A stretch of 64,000 bases of DNA from Rahnella variigena (GCF_003610915.1 NZ_NSDJ01000001.1:1922001-1986000), one strand, 5' to 3'; positions 1 through 9,907 are shown, counted from the stretch's first letter. The notes: generated by a model not told the origin, from the letters alone. Program-made: numbers and translations.

Positions 1-321
1 CAGGGCATTGAGGTGTGTGGGATCCAGCTGGCTTAATTGCAGTGCCGCAGAATGTTCACCGTTAATCAGTAATTCCTGTAAATAGGTGCCGCGCAGATCT
101 TCGGGTGTTCTCAGGCAGCAGAGCGAGGCGCGTTTACCGCGGCCAGCCTGTGATTTCCATTCAATCCAGCCCGCATCCTGAAAATGAGTAAGTAAAGTTC
201 GCGTATGGCGTTCGCTACAGCAAAAAATGTCTGCCAGCTCTGCCACAGTAAGCTGAACCGGAAACGATCCGGTTTTGAGATGCAGACGCTGGAATTGATT
301 AAGGCGGTTTTGCAGGCGCAT
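1..321 (-). CDS. ybaE: SgrR/YbaE-family transcriptional regulator, N-terminal fragment (3' end outside window)
   Basis: The minus strand reads from ATG at 321-319 to the left edge without a stop, giving about 107 residues that begin MRLQNRLNQFQRL. The segment TVAELADIFCCSERHTRTLL followed by GWIEWKSQAGRGKRA matches the winged-helix N-terminal domain of the SgrR family, which in full-length members is followed by a solute-binding-protein-like domain. The E. coli paralogue YbaE sits in the same place, divergent from cof, and the order here is the same, so ybaE is the likely identity. The ligand and targets of YbaE are not established. The gene runs off the left edge, so the C-terminal domain cannot be checked. 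Family confidence is high and the exact orthology is inferred from synteny. Confidence 0.8.
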   Translation of the reverse strand, partial: MRLQNRLNQFQRLHLKTGSFPVQLTVAELADIFCCSERHTRTLLTHFQDAGWIEWKSQAGRGKRASLCCLRTPEDLRGTYLQELLINGEHSAALQLSQLDPTHLNAL

Positions 322-529
322 GATAAATACGGAACCTTATTTTTCAGGTTAACTTGTTTGTTCAGCATATCGTTTGTTCAGGATATCCCACGCACGGCGC
401 GCTGGCTTGACGCGAAGAAAGAAAGTGTGAGCTAAAACCGGAACAGTATTCATAAACTGTTCACTATTAGTTCCGCAAATCCGGGTACATACTTTGAAAG
501 TGAAAATTATTCCCGCTCAGAGAGGAAAC

Positions 530-1348
530 ATGTACCGTTTAGCTGCATTTGATATGGATGGCACGCTGCTTTTACCCGATCACACCCTGGGCGAAAAAAC
601 ACTGGCAACGCTGCGTCAGCTGGCTGAAAAACCGGTAAAACTGACGTTTGCGACCGGCCGTCATTATCTTGAAATGAAAGATATTCTGGCAAATATCGGG
701 CTGGACGGTTTCCTGATCACCGGTAACGGCACGCGTATTCATGATTTAGCCGGCCACAGGTTGCACGCAAGCGATTTGTCCGAAGATTGTGCGCATGAGC
801 TTCTGCACACGCAATGGGATACTCCGGCCAGTCTGCACGTGTTCCGCGATGAAGGCTGGTTTACGTCGCTCGATGATCCAGACTTACTGATCCCGCACCA
901 GTTCAGCGGTTTCCGTTACCAGTTGCAGGATCTGCGTTTGTTGCCGGATTCCGGTAACAGTAAAGTGTGTTTCTGCGCGCCTCACGAAACCCTGCTGGCG
1001 CTGGTTCCTCAGCTGAAAGCGCACTTCGGACCGCGCTTAGATTTGTGTTTCTCAGCGGCAGATTGTCTGGATGTGCAGCCTGCGGGCAGCAATAAAGGCA
1101 GTGCCCTGGCACTTCTGACGGCAGGGCTGGGGATTGAAATGTCTGAATGCATGGCCTTTGGCGATGCCATGAACGACAAAGAAATGCTGGAAGGCGTCGG
1201 GATGGGGCTGATAATGGGCAACGCATTACCGGTGCTTAAAGAGCAATCTCCTCACTTACAAATCATCGGGCATTGCCGCAATCAGGCGGTGTCTCACTTT
1301 TTGCAACACTGGCTGCACACTCCACACCTCACCTATTCCCCCGAATAA
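530..1348 (+). CDS. cof: HAD-superfamily phosphatase Cof (HMP-PP phosphatase)
   Basis: This is a 272-residue cytosolic HAD hydrolase, the same length as E. coli Cof. Cof hydrolyses the thiamine precursor HMP-PP and, less specifically, sugar phosphates and pyridoxal phosphate. HAD motif I is FDMDGTLL, with nucleophile Asp8 and acid/base Asp10. Motif II is in LTFATGRH. The Lys of GSNKGSAL and the acidic pair of FGDAMNDKEML form the C-terminal motifs. An in-frame codon exists upstream at 494, but the ATG at 530 is preceded by AGAGAGGA and aligns with the family start. A terminator hairpin and an ERIC repeat follow it. Confidence 0.93.
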   Translation: MYRLAAFDMDGTLLLPDHTLGEKTLATLRQLAEKPVKLTFATGRHYLEMKDILANIGLDGFLITGNGTRIHDLAGHRLHASDLSEDCAHELLHTQWDTPASLHVFRDEGWFTSLDDPDLLIPHQFSGFRYQLQDLRLLPDSGNSKVCFCAPHETLLALVPQLKAHFGPRLDLCFSAADCLDVQPAGSNKGSALALLTAGLGIEMSECMAFGDAMNDKEMLEGVGMGLIMGNALPVLKEQSPHLQIIGHCRNQAVSHFLQHWLHTPHLTYSPE

Positions 1349-1362
1349 AAGGTATTGCAGCA

Positions 1363-1396
1363 AGCCGGGTTCACTTTAACTGTCCCGGCTTTTTTC
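1363..1396 (+). terminator. Rho-independent terminator of cof
   Basis: AGCCGGG at 1363-1369 pairs with CCCGGCT at 1384-1390 around a 14-nt loop and is followed by a run of T. It lies 15 nt after the cof stop codon. Confidence 0.75.
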
Positions 1397-1400
1397 CGTC

Positions 1401-1513
1401 ATACTTCAAGCTGCAGATGCGCTGGCTGCGTTTGCTCACCCGAATCACTTACTCATGTAAGCTCATCGGGATTCACAAACTTGCCACCTGCCTGCAACAC
1501 GAATTATTTTGGA
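1401..1513 (-). repeat. ERIC (IRU) intergenic repeat, copy 1
   Basis: The segment contains ATGTAAGCTCATCGGGATTC, close to the conserved inner core of the enterobacterial repetitive intergenic consensus element, flanked by matches to the rest of the element. It is the inverse of the copy at 41661-41787 (about 110 alignable bases) but lacks that copy's outer AATACCC/GGGTATT ends. It fills most of the gap between cof and cdsH, which point toward each other. Confidence 0.85.
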
Positions 1514-1519
1514 AAAATA

Positions 1520-2563
1520 TTAGTTAAGTCCTTCCAGTTGTGCAGCGTAAACGGAAATATCCCCGATATTCTTCGTCACCCAGCTGTCGTCAAAATAGGT
1601 ATTCAGATAACGTTCGCCGCTGTCGCAAAGCAGGGTGACGATCGAACCTGTTTCGCCTTTCTCACGCATTTGTTTTGCCAGCTGCAAAGCGCCCCACATA
1701 TTGGTGCCCGTTGAGCCACCGACTTTTCGTCCCAGCACCTTTTCTAACCAGCGGACGGTCGCCACGCTTGCGGCATCGGGCACCTGCATCATGTTGTCGA
1801 TGACGTCAGGGATAAATGAGGGTTCGGCACGCGGGCGGCCAATGCCCTCAATGCGACTGCTGCATTGCGCGGTGACGCTGGCGTCACGTTGCTGATAATA
1901 ATCGTAAAATACCGAGTTTTCAGGATCCACCACCACCAGTTCGGTGTCGTGCCCCTGATAACGGATATAACGCCCGAGCGTCGCAGAGGTTCCGCCGGTA
2001 CCGGCACTCATCACCAGATAGCGCGGCACCGGATGCGGTTCGCGGGACATCTGGCGGAAAATACTGTCGGCAATATTGTTGTTCCCGCGCCAGTCGGTCG
2101 CGCGCTCCGCGTAGGTGAACTGATCCATATAATGGCCGTTCAGTTTTCTGGCGAGTTGCTCAGAAGCCGCATAAATCTGGCTGGAATTTTCGACGAAATG
2201 ACAGCGGCCGCCGTAAAACTCAATTTGCTGAATCTTGCGCGGAGCCGTACAGGAAGGCATCACGGCAATAAAAGGCAGACCGAGCAGCCGGGCGAAGTAG
2301 GCTTCGGAAATGGCGGTGCTGCCCGAAGAAGCTTCAATGATGGGCGTATTTTCGCGGATCCAGCCGTTGCACAGACCATATAAAAACAGTGAGCGTGCCA
2401 GGCGATGTTTCAGGCTGCCGGAAGGGTGGGTGCTCTCATCCTTCAGGTACATGGAAATCCCGGGTAAGTCATTCAGTGTGAGACGAATTAAGTGTGTGTC
2501 GGCTGAACGTTGAAAATCGGCGTCGATTTCTTTAATGGCGTGAGTGACCCAGGAATTACGCAT
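1520..2563 (-). CDS. cdsH: PLP-dependent cysteine desulfhydrase, cysteine synthase fold
   Basis: This 347-residue protein has the beta-family PLP fold of cysteine synthase/cystathionine beta-synthase. The Schiff-base lysine is K52 in HPSGSLKHR, the substrate loop is SSGSTA (about 79-84), the phosphate-binding loop is GTGGTS (about 188-193), and a C-terminal LLCDSGERY contacts the pyridine ring. In Salmonella the equivalent locus (STM0458, CdsH) encodes the main cysteine desulfhydrase, degrading cysteine to sulfide, pyruvate and ammonia, and it depends on the adjacent Lrp-type regulator. The same divergent pair with decR is seen here, which supports that role over biosynthetic cysteine synthase. 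E. coli K-12 lacks the gene at this position. Function is inferred from family and context. Confidence 0.8.
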   Translation of the reverse strand: MRNSWVTHAIKEIDADFQRSADTHLIRLTLNDLPGISMYLKDESTHPSGSLKHRLARSLFLYGLCNGWIRENTPIIEASSGSTAISEAYFARLLGLPFIAVMPSCTAPRKIQQIEFYGGRCHFVENSSQIYAASEQLARKLNGHYMDQFTYAERATDWRGNNNIADSIFRQMSREPHPVPRYLVMSAGTGGTSATLGRYIRYQGHDTELVVVDPENSVFYDYYQQRDASVTAQCSSRIEGIGRPRAEPSFIPDVIDNMMQVPDAASVATVRWLEKVLGRKVGGSTGTNMWGALQLAKQMREKGETGSIVTLLCDSGERYLNTYFDDSWVTKNIGDISVYAAQLEGLN

Positions 2564-2682
2564 GTTGCAGACTCATAAAAGTGTTTTGATGAGATAAGAA
2601 TAACGTAATCACCAGAGAAATAAGTTACTCTTTGACCCACGGTTTGCCGTATTTGTAGAAAAATATTCTCCCGGAGTGCTTT

Positions 2683-3138
2683 ATGGTAGATAAAATTGAC
2701 CTCAAGCTTTTAGCCCTGCTGCAAAAAGATTGCACCCTTTCCCTGAACGAACTGGCGGATGCCGTTAATCTCACCTCCACACCCTGCTGGAAAAGAATCA
2801 GGCGCCTTGAAGATGACGGGATTATTCGCGGCAAAGTGGCGTTGCTGGATGGCGATAAGCTGGGGCTGAGTCTGACGGCATTTGTGCTGATCAAAACTCA
2901 GCATCACAACAGCGAATGGTATCAGCGCTTTGTACAACAGGTTGAAGCATTTCCGGAAGTACTGGGCTTCTACCGGATGGCCGGAGAATATGATTATTTA
3001 TTGCAGGTGCAGGTTTCCGATATGAAAAGCTACGATAACTTTTACAAGCGACTTGTGAACGGCATTCCGGGACTGAACGATGTGACCTCAAGTTTTGCGA
3101 TGGAGCGCATAAAATCGACCACCGCATTGCCCATTTAA
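2683..3138 (+). CDS. decR: Lrp/AsnC-family cysteine-responsive regulator DecR
   Basis: The 151-residue protein has the Lrp/AsnC layout: an N-terminal helix-turn-helix (about residues 5-60, including [23 protein letters not shown]) and a C-terminal RAM effector domain (about 65-145, with [15 protein letters not shown]). E. coli DecR (YbaO) senses cysteine and activates a cysteine-detoxification operon. The Salmonella homologue activates cdsH. Here decR is divergent from cdsH with 119 bp between the start codons, so local control of cdsH is likely. The start ATG has CCCGGAG upstream. No operator was assigned. Confidence 0.88.
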   Translation: MVDKIDLKLLALLQKDCTLSLNELADAVNLTSTPCWKRIRRLEDDGIIRGKVALLDGDKLGLSLTAFVLIKTQHHNSEWYQRFVQQVEAFPEVLGFYRMAGEYDYLLQVQVSDMKSYDNFYKRLVNGIPGLNDVTSSFAMERIKSTTALPI

Positions 3139-3273
3139 TGCAAAAGTTGCAGTAAAAAGTTTCATCAGAAACGCATGTTAACTCTGGTATCCTTGTCAGC
3201 CTGAAGAGCAAACGGGTATTTGTGATATCTGTTAACTCAATAAAATCATTATTATTTGTATGGAAAACTCTGC

Positions 3274-5034
3274 GTGAGACTGTTTGCACAATTAGGCTGG
3301 TACTTCCGTCGCGAATGGCGCCGGTATCTGGGTGCCGTTGCCTTGCTGATCATTATTGCTGTCCTGCAATTACTGCCGCCAAAACTGGTGGGCATAATCA
3401 TTGATGGCGTAACGTCAAAACAAATGTCTTACAACGTGCTTTTCGCATGGCTGGGTCTGATGCTCGGCACAGCGATAGTCGTGTACCTGCTGCGCTATGT
3501 CTGGCGCGTACTGTTATTCGGTGCGTCCTATAAGCTGGCCGTCGAGTTACGCCAGGATTTCTTCCGCCAGCTCAGTCGTCAGCATCCGGCTTTTTATCTG
3601 CGTCATCGCACCGGCGATTTGATTGCCCGTGCCACCAACGACGTAGACCGCGTGGTGTTTGCCGCAGGCGAGGGCGTTTTGACACTGGTGGATTCACTGG
3701 TTATGGGACTTGCCGTGCTGATTGTCATGGCAACCCAGATCAGCTGGGAACTGACGCTGCTTTCGCTGGTGCCGATGCCGGTGATGGCGATCATCATCAA
3801 GCGTTACGGCGACCAGTTGCACTCCCGCTTTAAAACCGCACAGGCAGCATTTTCCTCTCTTAACGATCAGGCGCAGGAAAGCCTGACCAGCATCCGCATG
3901 ATCAAAGCTTTTGGTTTGGAAAATCATCAGTCATCACAATTTGCCGATGTTGCCGCGGATACCGGTGCTAAAAACCTGCGCGTAGCCCGGGTCGATGCAC
4001 GTTTTGATCCGACGATTTACGTCTCCATCGGCATGGCAAATCTTCTGGCCATTGGCGGCGGCAGCTGGATGGTGGTCAACGGGCATTTGACACTCGGTGA
4101 ACTGACCAGTTTTGTGATGTATCTGGGGCTGATGATCTGGCCGATGCTGGCGCTGGCGTGGATGTTCAATATCGTAGAGCGTGGCAGTGCCGCCTACAGC
4201 CGTATCCGCAGCCTGTTACAGGAAGCGCCAGCGGTGGCCGATGGCGCAACGCCTTTACCGGCGGGGCGCGCAGTGCTTGAAGCGCAGATCAACAATTTCC
4301 ATTATCCCGAACACCAACACGCTGCCTTAACGTCCGTGGCATTTTCCCTGAAACCGGGGCAAATGCTCGGTTTATGTGGCCCGACGGGTTCTGGAAAAAG
4401 TACCTTGCTGGCATTGCTTCAGCGCCAGTTCGATGTGACTGAAGGCGATGTGCGTTACCACGGTCTGTCACTCAAAGAGATCCGGCTCGATGACTGGCGC
4501 GCGCGGCTTGCGGTAGTCAGCCAGACGCCTTTCCTGTTTTCAGACACCGTCGCGCAGAACATTGCGCTCGGCCGGCCGGATGCCACGCAGGAAGACATTG
4601 AGGAAGCGGCACGGCTTGCCAGCGTTCACGATGACATTCTGCGTTTGCCTCAGGGATATGAAACAGAAGTCGGTGAACGTGGCGTTATGCTTTCGGGCGG
4701 CCAGAAACAACGTATTTCGATTGCCAGAGCGCTGTTGCTGAAAGCTGAAATTCTGATCCTGGATGATGCGCTATCTGCCGTCGATGGCCGCACGGAACAT
4801 CAAATCCTGCAAAATCTGCGTCAGTGGGGCAGTGACAGAACGGTGATTATCAGCGCTCACCGGCTTTCTGCGTTGACCGAAGCCAGTGAGATTCTGGTAT
4901 TCAGTCACGGAAGCATTTCACAGCGTGGCGATCATGACGAACTGGCTGCGAAGCCGGGCTGGTATCGCGATATGTTCCGCTATCAGCAGCTTGAAGCTGC
5001 GCTGGATGATGTGCCGGAAAAGGAGGCGGAATAA
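3274..5034 (+). CDS. mdlA: Heterodimeric ABC exporter subunit MdlA
   Basis: An ABC exporter half-transporter of 586 residues in the inner membrane, with an N-terminal six-helix transmembrane domain and a C-terminal nucleotide-binding domain. Walker A is GPTGSGKST (about 369-377), the signature is LSGGQKQR, and Walker B is [13 protein letters not shown]. The residue after the Walker B aspartate is Asp, not the catalytic Glu, which is the pattern of the degenerate site in heterodimeric exporters; MdlB carries the canonical Glu. The substrate is not established. The GTG at 3274 is chosen because the protein then begins with the E. coli MdlA sequence MRLFAQL and has GGAAA 7 nt upstream. An in-frame TTG lies at 3256. 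It is followed after 1 nt by mdlB. Confidence 0.92.
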   Translation: MRLFAQLGWYFRREWRRYLGAVALLIIIAVLQLLPPKLVGIIIDGVTSKQMSYNVLFAWLGLMLGTAIVVYLLRYVWRVLLFGASYKLAVELRQDFFRQLSRQHPAFYLRHRTGDLIARATNDVDRVVFAAGEGVLTLVDSLVMGLAVLIVMATQISWELTLLSLVPMPVMAIIIKRYGDQLHSRFKTAQAAFSSLNDQAQESLTSIRMIKAFGLENHQSSQFADVAADTGAKNLRVARVDARFDPTIYVSIGMANLLAIGGGSWMVVNGHLTLGELTSFVMYLGLMIWPMLALAWMFNIVERGSAAYSRIRSLLQEAPAVADGATPLPAGRAVLEAQINNFHYPEHQHAALTSVAFSLKPGQMLGLCGPTGSGKSTLLALLQRQFDVTEGDVRYHGLSLKEIRLDDWRARLAVVSQTPFLFSDTVAQNIALGRPDATQEDIEEAARLASVHDDILRLPQGYETEVGERGVMLSGGQKQRISIARALLLKAEILILDDALSAVDGRTEHQILQNLRQWGSDRTVIISAHRLSALTEASEILVFSHGSISQRGDHDELAAKPGWYRDMFRYQQLEAALDDVPEKEAE

Positions 5035-5035
5035 C

Positions 5036-6835
5036 ATGGCTGAACAAAAAGTGAGTAAAATCCAGAAGCTCTGGCCTACGCTTAAACGTCTTCTGGGATA
5101 TGGCAAACCTTACAGTAAGCCTCTGTCTTATGCGGTGCTGATGCTGTGGATTGCCGCCGCAGCGGAAGTCACCGGCCCGATCCTGATCAGTTTCTTTATT
5201 GATCACTATGTGGCGAAAGGTGAAATGCCCTGGGGGAAAGTCAGTTTGCTGGCGCTGAGTTTCATCTTCCTGCAATTTCTGGCAGCAAGCCTGCACTATT
5301 TTCAGGCACTTCTGTTTAACCGTGCTGCGGTTGGCGTGGTGCAGCGTTTGCGCACCGACGTCATGGATGCGGCATTGCGTCAGCCTTTGAGCGCCTTTGA
5401 TACCCAGCCGGTCGGGCAGCTGATTTCGCGTGTGACCAATGATACTGAAGTGATCCGTGACCTTTATGTCACTGTTGTATCGACGGTTTTGCGCAGCATT
5501 GCGCTGATTGGCGCAATGCTGGTGGCGATGTTCAGCCTTGACTGGCGACTTGCCTCGGTGGCTATCTGCATCTTCCCGGCTGTGTTTGTGGTGATGGGGC
5601 TGTACCAGATTTACAGTACGCCGGTCGTTCGTAAAGTGCGTGCTTATCTGGCGGACATTAATGATGGCTTCAACGAAGTCATTAATGGCATGAACGTTAT
5701 TCAGCAATTCCGTCAGCAAAAACGTTTTGGTGAACGACTGTCCCGCGCCAGTCAGTCACATTATATGGCCCGCATGCAGACGCTCAGGCTCGAAGGATTT
5801 TTGCTGCGGCCATTACTCAGCTTATTTTCATCCCTGATTTTGTGCGGCCTGTTAATCTTGTTCGGTTTCAGTGCCGAAGGCTCGATTGGCGTGGGGGTTT
5901 TGTATGCTTTCATCAACTACCTCGGGCGTCTCAACGAACCTCTGATTGAGCTGACGTCGCAGCAATCCATTCTCCAGCAGGCTGTAGTCGCAGGTGAACG
6001 TATCTTTGATTTGATGGACCGGACTCAGCAGCAGTACGGACCGGACGATAAGTTGCTGACCAGCGGCGAGATTGATATTCGCGACGTCAGTTTTGCCTAC
6101 CGCCCGGACAAATGGGTGCTGGAGAATATTACCCTGCATGTCCCTTCACGTGGATTTGTGGCGCTGGTCGGGCACACAGGTAGTGGCAAAAGTACGCTGG
6201 CGAATCTCCTGATGGGCTATTATCCGCTGAATAAAGGTGAGATCCGCGTCGACGGGCGTAACCTTGCTGATCTCTCGCACTCCAGTCTGCGAAAGGGAAT
6301 TGCTATGGTCCAGCAGGATCCGGTGGTGCTGGCGGAATCGGTATTCTCTAACGTGACTTTAGGTCGCGATATTGATGAAGCTCAGGTCTGGCACGCACTG
6401 GATATTGTGCAGCTTTCTCCGCTGGTACGGGGAATGCCGGAAGGGTTGAATACGCGTCTGGGCGAACAGGGTAATAATCTCTCTGTCGGACAGAAACAAT
6501 TGCTGGCGATGGCGCGCGTTTTGGTGCAGGCACCAGAAATTCTGATCCTTGACGAGGCAACGGCCAATATCGACTCAGGAACCGAGCAGGCAATTCAGCG
6601 TGCTTTACGTGCCATTCGTCAGCAAACAACTCTGGTTGTAATTGCACACCGGCTGTCGACGATTGTGGATGCAGATAATATTTTGGTATTGCACCGCGGG
6701 CAAGCCGTTGAGCAGGGCAACCACTTACAGCTGCTGGCAGAAAAAGGCCGGTATTATCAGATGTATCAGTTGCAACTTGCCGGGCAAGAACTGGCGTCAG
6801 CTGAGCAGGGAATTCCTTCCACAGAAAACGCATAA
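5036..6835 (+). CDS. mdlB: Heterodimeric ABC exporter subunit MdlB
   Basis: A 599-residue partner of MdlA with the same architecture: membrane domain (about 1-320) then nucleotide-binding domain. Walker A is GHTGSGKST, the signature is the variant LSVGQKQLL, and Walker B is [11 protein letters not shown] with the catalytic Glu. One composite ATP site in the MdlA-MdlB dimer would therefore be canonical and the other degenerate. The ATG at 5036 lies 1 nt after the mdlA stop and is preceded by AGGAGG inside the end of mdlA, so translation is probably coupled. The open frame extends upstream to 4886, but that stretch overlaps mdlA in another frame and has no homology. Confidence 0.93.
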   Translation: MAEQKVSKIQKLWPTLKRLLGYGKPYSKPLSYAVLMLWIAAAAEVTGPILISFFIDHYVAKGEMPWGKVSLLALSFIFLQFLAASLHYFQALLFNRAAVGVVQRLRTDVMDAALRQPLSAFDTQPVGQLISRVTNDTEVIRDLYVTVVSTVLRSIALIGAMLVAMFSLDWRLASVAICIFPAVFVVMGLYQIYSTPVVRKVRAYLADINDGFNEVINGMNVIQQFRQQKRFGERLSRASQSHYMARMQTLRLEGFLLRPLLSLFSSLILCGLLILFGFSAEGSIGVGVLYAFINYLGRLNEPLIELTSQQSILQQAVVAGERIFDLMDRTQQQYGPDDKLLTSGEIDIRDVSFAYRPDKWVLENITLHVPSRGFVALVGHTGSGKSTLANLLMGYYPLNKGEIRVDGRNLADLSHSSLRKGIAMVQQDPVVLAESVFSNVTLGRDIDEAQVWHALDIVQLSPLVRGMPEGLNTRLGEQGNNLSVGQKQLLAMARVLVQAPEILILDEATANIDSGTEQAIQRALRAIRQQTTLVVIAHRLSTIVDADNILVLHRGQAVEQGNHLQLLAEKGRYYQMYQLQLAGQELASAEQGIPSTENA

Positions 6836-6842
6836 ACTGTCA

Positions 6843-6870
6843 GCTGGCGTAACGCGTTCGCTACGCCAGC
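6843..6870 (+). terminator. Hairpin downstream of mdlB
   Basis: GCTGGCGTA at 6843-6851 is a perfect inverted match to TACGCCAGC at 6862-6870, starting 8 nt after the mdlB stop. It has no strong T run, so termination may be partial or Rho-assisted. It is the first element of the 341-bp mdlB-glnK gap, which also holds NtrC-like sites and a sigma-54 promoter. Confidence 0.55.
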
Positions 6871-6953
6871 ATTCTCTCCTCAACGTCTTATCCTCGCGCC
6901 ATCCCATCCCGCGCACCGTATTCATGCAGGCAAAATACTTGCGGTTTACACCT

Positions 6954-6990
6954 TGCACTATAAAGCAGCGATGAGCACTTAAATGGTGCG
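6954..6990 (+). promoter_or_regulatory. Tandem NtrC-like binding sites upstream of glnK
   Basis: AGCACTTAAATGGTGCG at 6974-6990 matches the NtrC enhancer consensus (GCACY-N-TGGTGC) at all core positions. A weaker half-site, TGCACTATAAAGC, starts at 6954. Their centres are 20 bp apart, about two helical turns, and they lie about 115-150 bp upstream of the sigma-54 promoter, the usual distance for NtrC enhancers of glnKamtB. Confidence 0.7.
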
Positions 6991-7097
6991 TGCGCTGCTG
7001 TGTGCTGTGTGGCGAAACAACTGTGCGCCCGGTCACGATTATTCTGAAAATGCCAGTTTGCGCGGGAATTGCAGGAATCTTTCATCAGTTTCAACTC

Positions 7098-7113
7098 TGG
7101 CACACCCTTTGCT
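7098..7113 (+). promoter_or_regulatory. Sigma-54 (-24/-12) promoter of glnK-amtB
   Basis: TGGCACACCCTTTGCT at 7098-7113 matches the sigma-54 consensus TGGCAC-N5-TTGCW exactly, with GG at 7099-7100 and GC at 7111-7112. It lies 64 bp before the glnK start, giving an expected transcription start near 7124. This implies induction under nitrogen limitation through phospho-NtrC. Confidence 0.88.
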
Positions 7114-7176
7114 TTATCCCTTGCGTATCGGGCGCGAATCCTCTCGCGGTAAGCCCTTAATTCGAGGAGTGGCACA

Positions 7177-7515
7177 ATGAAGCTGGTTACTGTGGTGATC
7201 AAACCTTTTAAGCTGGAAGACGTGCGTGAAGCGCTGTCTGCTGTTGGAATTCAGGGGCTGACCGTAACGGAAGTTAAAGGTTTTGGCCGTCAGAAAGGTC
7301 ATGCCGAACTTTACCGTGGCGCGGAATACAGCGTGAACTTCCTTCCAAAAGTAAAAATCGACATTGCTATTGCTGACGATCAGCTCGATGAAGTGATCGA
7401 CGTGATCAGCAAAGCGGCCTACACCGGCAAGATCGGTGATGGCAAAATTTTCGTTGCTGAATTGCAACGTGTTATCCGTATTCGTACTGGTGAAACCGAC
7501 GAAGCAGCACTGTAA
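7177..7515 (+). CDS. glnK: Nitrogen regulatory PII protein GlnK
   Basis: This 112-residue PII trimer subunit is the usual family length. It reports nitrogen status by binding ATP, ADP and 2-oxoglutarate, and when unmodified it plugs the AmtB channel. The T-loop ELYRGAEYSVNFLPKVK carries the uridylylated tyrosine Y51. The B-loop TGKIGDGKIF and C-loop IRIRTGE are both intact. The start has GAGGAG at 7164-7169. It is followed by amtB after 84 bp, the near-universal glnK-amtB pairing, under the sigma-54 promoter described upstream. The sequence favours GlnK over GlnB mainly by this linkage. Confidence 0.96.
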   Translation: MKLVTVVIKPFKLEDVREALSAVGIQGLTVTEVKGFGRQKGHAELYRGAEYSVNFLPKVKIDIAIADDQLDEVIDVISKAAYTGKIGDGKIFVAELQRVIRIRTGETDEAAL

Positions 7516-7599
7516 TTTCCGGTTTTTATCTCTCATGCCAACCGGTTTGAGATAAATCAGATTAGAAAAACAGTTTTGAGAAACAGGGGTGGGTTAATA

Positions 7600-8889
7600 A
7601 TGAAAAAACTTTTATCCATGATGGGGCTGGGCGCAGTGGCATTATTGCCTTCGTTTGCCATGGCCGCAGCACCAGCCGCCGCCAACGGCGCTGATAACGC
7701 CTTTATGATGATTTGTACTGCGCTGGTATTGTTTATGACCGTACCTGGCGTAGCGTTGTTCTACGGCGGTTTACTGCGTTCCAAAAACGTTTTATCCATG
7801 CTGACTCAGGTTATTGTGACCTTCGCATTGGTCTGCGTTCTGTGGATCCTTTACGGTTACAGTCTGGCATTCAGCGAAGGTAACGCCTTCTTCGGTGGTT
7901 TCGGCAACGTAATGATGAAAGGCATTGGCCTGGATTCTGTTACCGGCACCTTCTCTCAGATGATCCATGTGGCATTCCAGTGTTCATTTGCCTGTATCAC
8001 CGTGGCACTGATCGTCGGTGGTATCGCTGAACGTGTGCGTTTCTCTGCGGTGCTGATTTTCACCGTGATCTGGCTGACCTTCTCCTATATTCCAATGGCG
8101 CACATGGTGTGGGCGGGCGGTTTCCTGGCTGCTGATGGCGCGCTGGACTTCGCCGGCGGTACCGTTGTTCATATCAACGCCGCTATCGCGGGTCTGGTCG
8201 GTGCTTATCTGCTGGGCAAACGTGCTGGTTTCGGTAAAGAAGCGTTCAAACCTCACAACCTGCCAATGGTGTTCACTGGCGCTGCAATCCTGTATGTCGG
8301 CTGGTTCGGCTTTAACGCCGGCTCTGCAAGTGCAGCAAGTTCCATTGCCGCGCTGGCGTTCCTGAATACTGTGATTGCAACGGCTGGCGCAATCCTGTCC
8401 TGGACTCTGGTTGAGTGGATGGTTCGCGGCAAGCCTTCTCTGCTGGGCGCAAGTTCCGGTGCTATCGCAGGTCTGGTTGCCATCACTCCGGCGTGTGGTA
8501 CGGTCGGCGTGGGCGGTGCGTTGATCATCGGTCTGGTCGGCGGTGTGACTGGCCTGTGGGGTGTTGTTACCCTGAAAAAATGGCTGCGCGTTGATGATAC
8601 CTGTGACGTATTCGGTGTTCACGGCGTCTGCGGTATCGTAGGTTGCCTGCTGACCGGCGTATTCACTTCCAGCTCTCTGGGCGGCGTGGGTTACGCAGAA
8701 GGCGTGACCATGGGCCATCAGGTTTGGGTTCAGTTCTTCAGCGTTTGCGTCACACTGGTGTGGTCTGGTGTTGTGGCCTTCATCGGTTACAAAGTGGCTG
8801 ACATGATTGTAGGCCTGCGTGTTCCTGAAGAGCAGGAACGTGAAGGTCTGGATGTGAACAGCCACGGCGAAAACGCCTATAACCAGTAA
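7600..8889 (+). CDS. amtB: Ammonium transporter AmtB
   Basis: A 429-residue inner-membrane ammonium channel, against 428 in E. coli. It begins with a cleavable signal peptide ending in PSFAMAA and is followed by eleven predicted transmembrane segments. The twin histidines of the pore lie in VVHINAAIAG and VFGVHGVCG. The aromatic gate and the C-terminal GlnK-interacting tail, ending LDVNSHGENAYNQ, are conserved. An in-frame TTG exists at 7576, but the ATG at 7600 matches the family start and has AGGGGTGGG before it. It is co-transcribed with glnK. Confidence 0.96.
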   Translation: MKKLLSMMGLGAVALLPSFAMAAAPAAANGADNAFMMICTALVLFMTVPGVALFYGGLLRSKNVLSMLTQVIVTFALVCVLWILYGYSLAFSEGNAFFGGFGNVMMKGIGLDSVTGTFSQMIHVAFQCSFACITVALIVGGIAERVRFSAVLIFTVIWLTFSYIPMAHMVWAGGFLAADGALDFAGGTVVHINAAIAGLVGAYLLGKRAGFGKEAFKPHNLPMVFTGAAILYVGWFGFNAGSASAASSIAALAFLNTVIATAGAILSWTLVEWMVRGKPSLLGASSGAIAGLVAITPACGTVGVGGALIIGLVGGVTGLWGVVTLKKWLRVDDTCDVFGVHGVCGIVGCLLTGVFTSSSLGGVGYAEGVTMGHQVWVQFFSVCVTLVWSGVVAFIGYKVADMIVGLRVPEEQEREGLDVNSHGENAYNQ

Positions 8890-8974
8890 TGGCTCAGTAA
8901 CAGGATTTCAGAGAAAGTAGTGCGCTAACTCTCTCATTAAGCAGTACAAAACAATAAAATAATGATGATATGCG

Positions 8975-9004
8975 AAAGGGGCGATAATGATATCGCCCCT
9001 TTTT
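8975..9004 (+). terminator. Rho-independent terminator of amtB
   Basis: AAAGGGGCGATA and TATCGCCCCTTT form a near-perfect hairpin with a 4-nt loop, ending in a T run at 9000-9004. It lies between amtB and the convergent tesB. Confidence 0.88.
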
Positions 9005-9040
9005 AATGCACAGTTTTTGCCAACCGTGATCGGAGAATGT

Positions 9041-9907
9041 TTATTCAGGCGTCCGCTGGCGGATCACGCCTTCCTGTACCGTAGAGGCAACCAGCACGCC
9101 ATCACGGGTATAAAATTGTCCGCGTACAAAACCACGAGCGCCCGAAGCAGATGTGCTTTCAACGGCGTATAGCAGCCAGTCATCCATACGGAAAGGGCGG
9201 TGGAACCACATCGAATGGTCGATGGTCGCGACCTGCATTCCCGGCTCAAGGAACCCGATACCGTGCGGTTGCAATGCAGTCGGCAGGAAATTGAAGTCCG
9301 AGGCATAACCCAGCAGATACTGATGGATGCGCAAATCATCCGGCATTTCTCCGTTAGCCCTGAACCAGACCGCGCGGTGAGGTTCTTCTACACTTCCCTT
9401 CAACGGGTTGTGGAATTTCACCGGACGCATTTCAATCGGCTTGTGACCAATGAATTTTTCGCGGAATTTTTCAGGGATCAGATGCGCCAGATTTTTGGCA
9501 ATATCTGATTCTGAAACCAACGTTTCTGGTGCCGGGACATCAGGCATGGTGTTCTGATGTTCGAAGCCGGTTTCCTGGCTCTGGAACGACGCGGTCATAT
9601 AAAAAATCGGTTTGCCATGCTGAACGGCTTTTACGCGGCGTGCGCTAAAACTGTTGCCGTCTCGCAGAATTTCCACGTCATAAATGATGGGTTTGCTGCT
9701 GTCACCCGGACGCAGAAAGTAGCTATGAAAAGAGTGAATACCGCGATCGACGGGCACGGTTTGTTTAGCGGCGTACAGCGCCTGACCGACAACCTGACCA
9801 CCAAAGACCTGACGCAAGCCCAGATCTTCACTTTGACCACGAAACAGTCCTTCTTCGATTTTTTCCAGATCTAACAGGTCCAGCAGATTTTTTAATGCCT
9901 GACTCAT
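9041..9907 (-). CDS. tesB: Acyl-CoA thioesterase II
   Basis: A 288-residue cytosolic thioesterase of double hot-dog fold that hydrolyses medium- and long-chain acyl-CoAs. The catalytic triad of E. coli TesB (Asp, Thr, Gln) is present in [24 protein letters not shown] and [11 protein letters not shown]. The N-terminus [20 protein letters not shown] is almost identical to E. coli, which supports the start at 9907. It is convergent with amtB and divergent from ybaY, as in E. coli. Confidence 0.95.
   Translation of the reverse strand: MSQALKNLLDLLDLEKIEEGLFRGQSEDLGLRQVFGGQVVGQALYAAKQTVPVDRGIHSFHSYFLRPGDSSKPIIYDVEILRDGNSFSARRVKAVQHGKPIFYMTASFQSQETGFEHQNTMPDVPAPETLVSESDIAKNLAHLIPEKFREKFIGHKPIEMRPVKFHNPLKGSVEEPHRAVWFRANGEMPDDLRIHQYLLGYASDFNFLPTALQPHGIGFLEPGMQVATIDHSMWFHRPFRMDDWLLYAVESTSASGARGFVRGQFYTRDGVLVASTVQEGVIRQRTPE

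Noticed and set aside
4901..5719. 272-codon minus-strand frame across the mdlA/mdlB junction
   Set aside because: His/Arg/Gln-rich antisense product; both sense genes are clear and intact.
7984..8865. 293-codon open frame opposite amtB
   Set aside because: Antisense shadow of amtB, with composition typical of reverse-frame reading.
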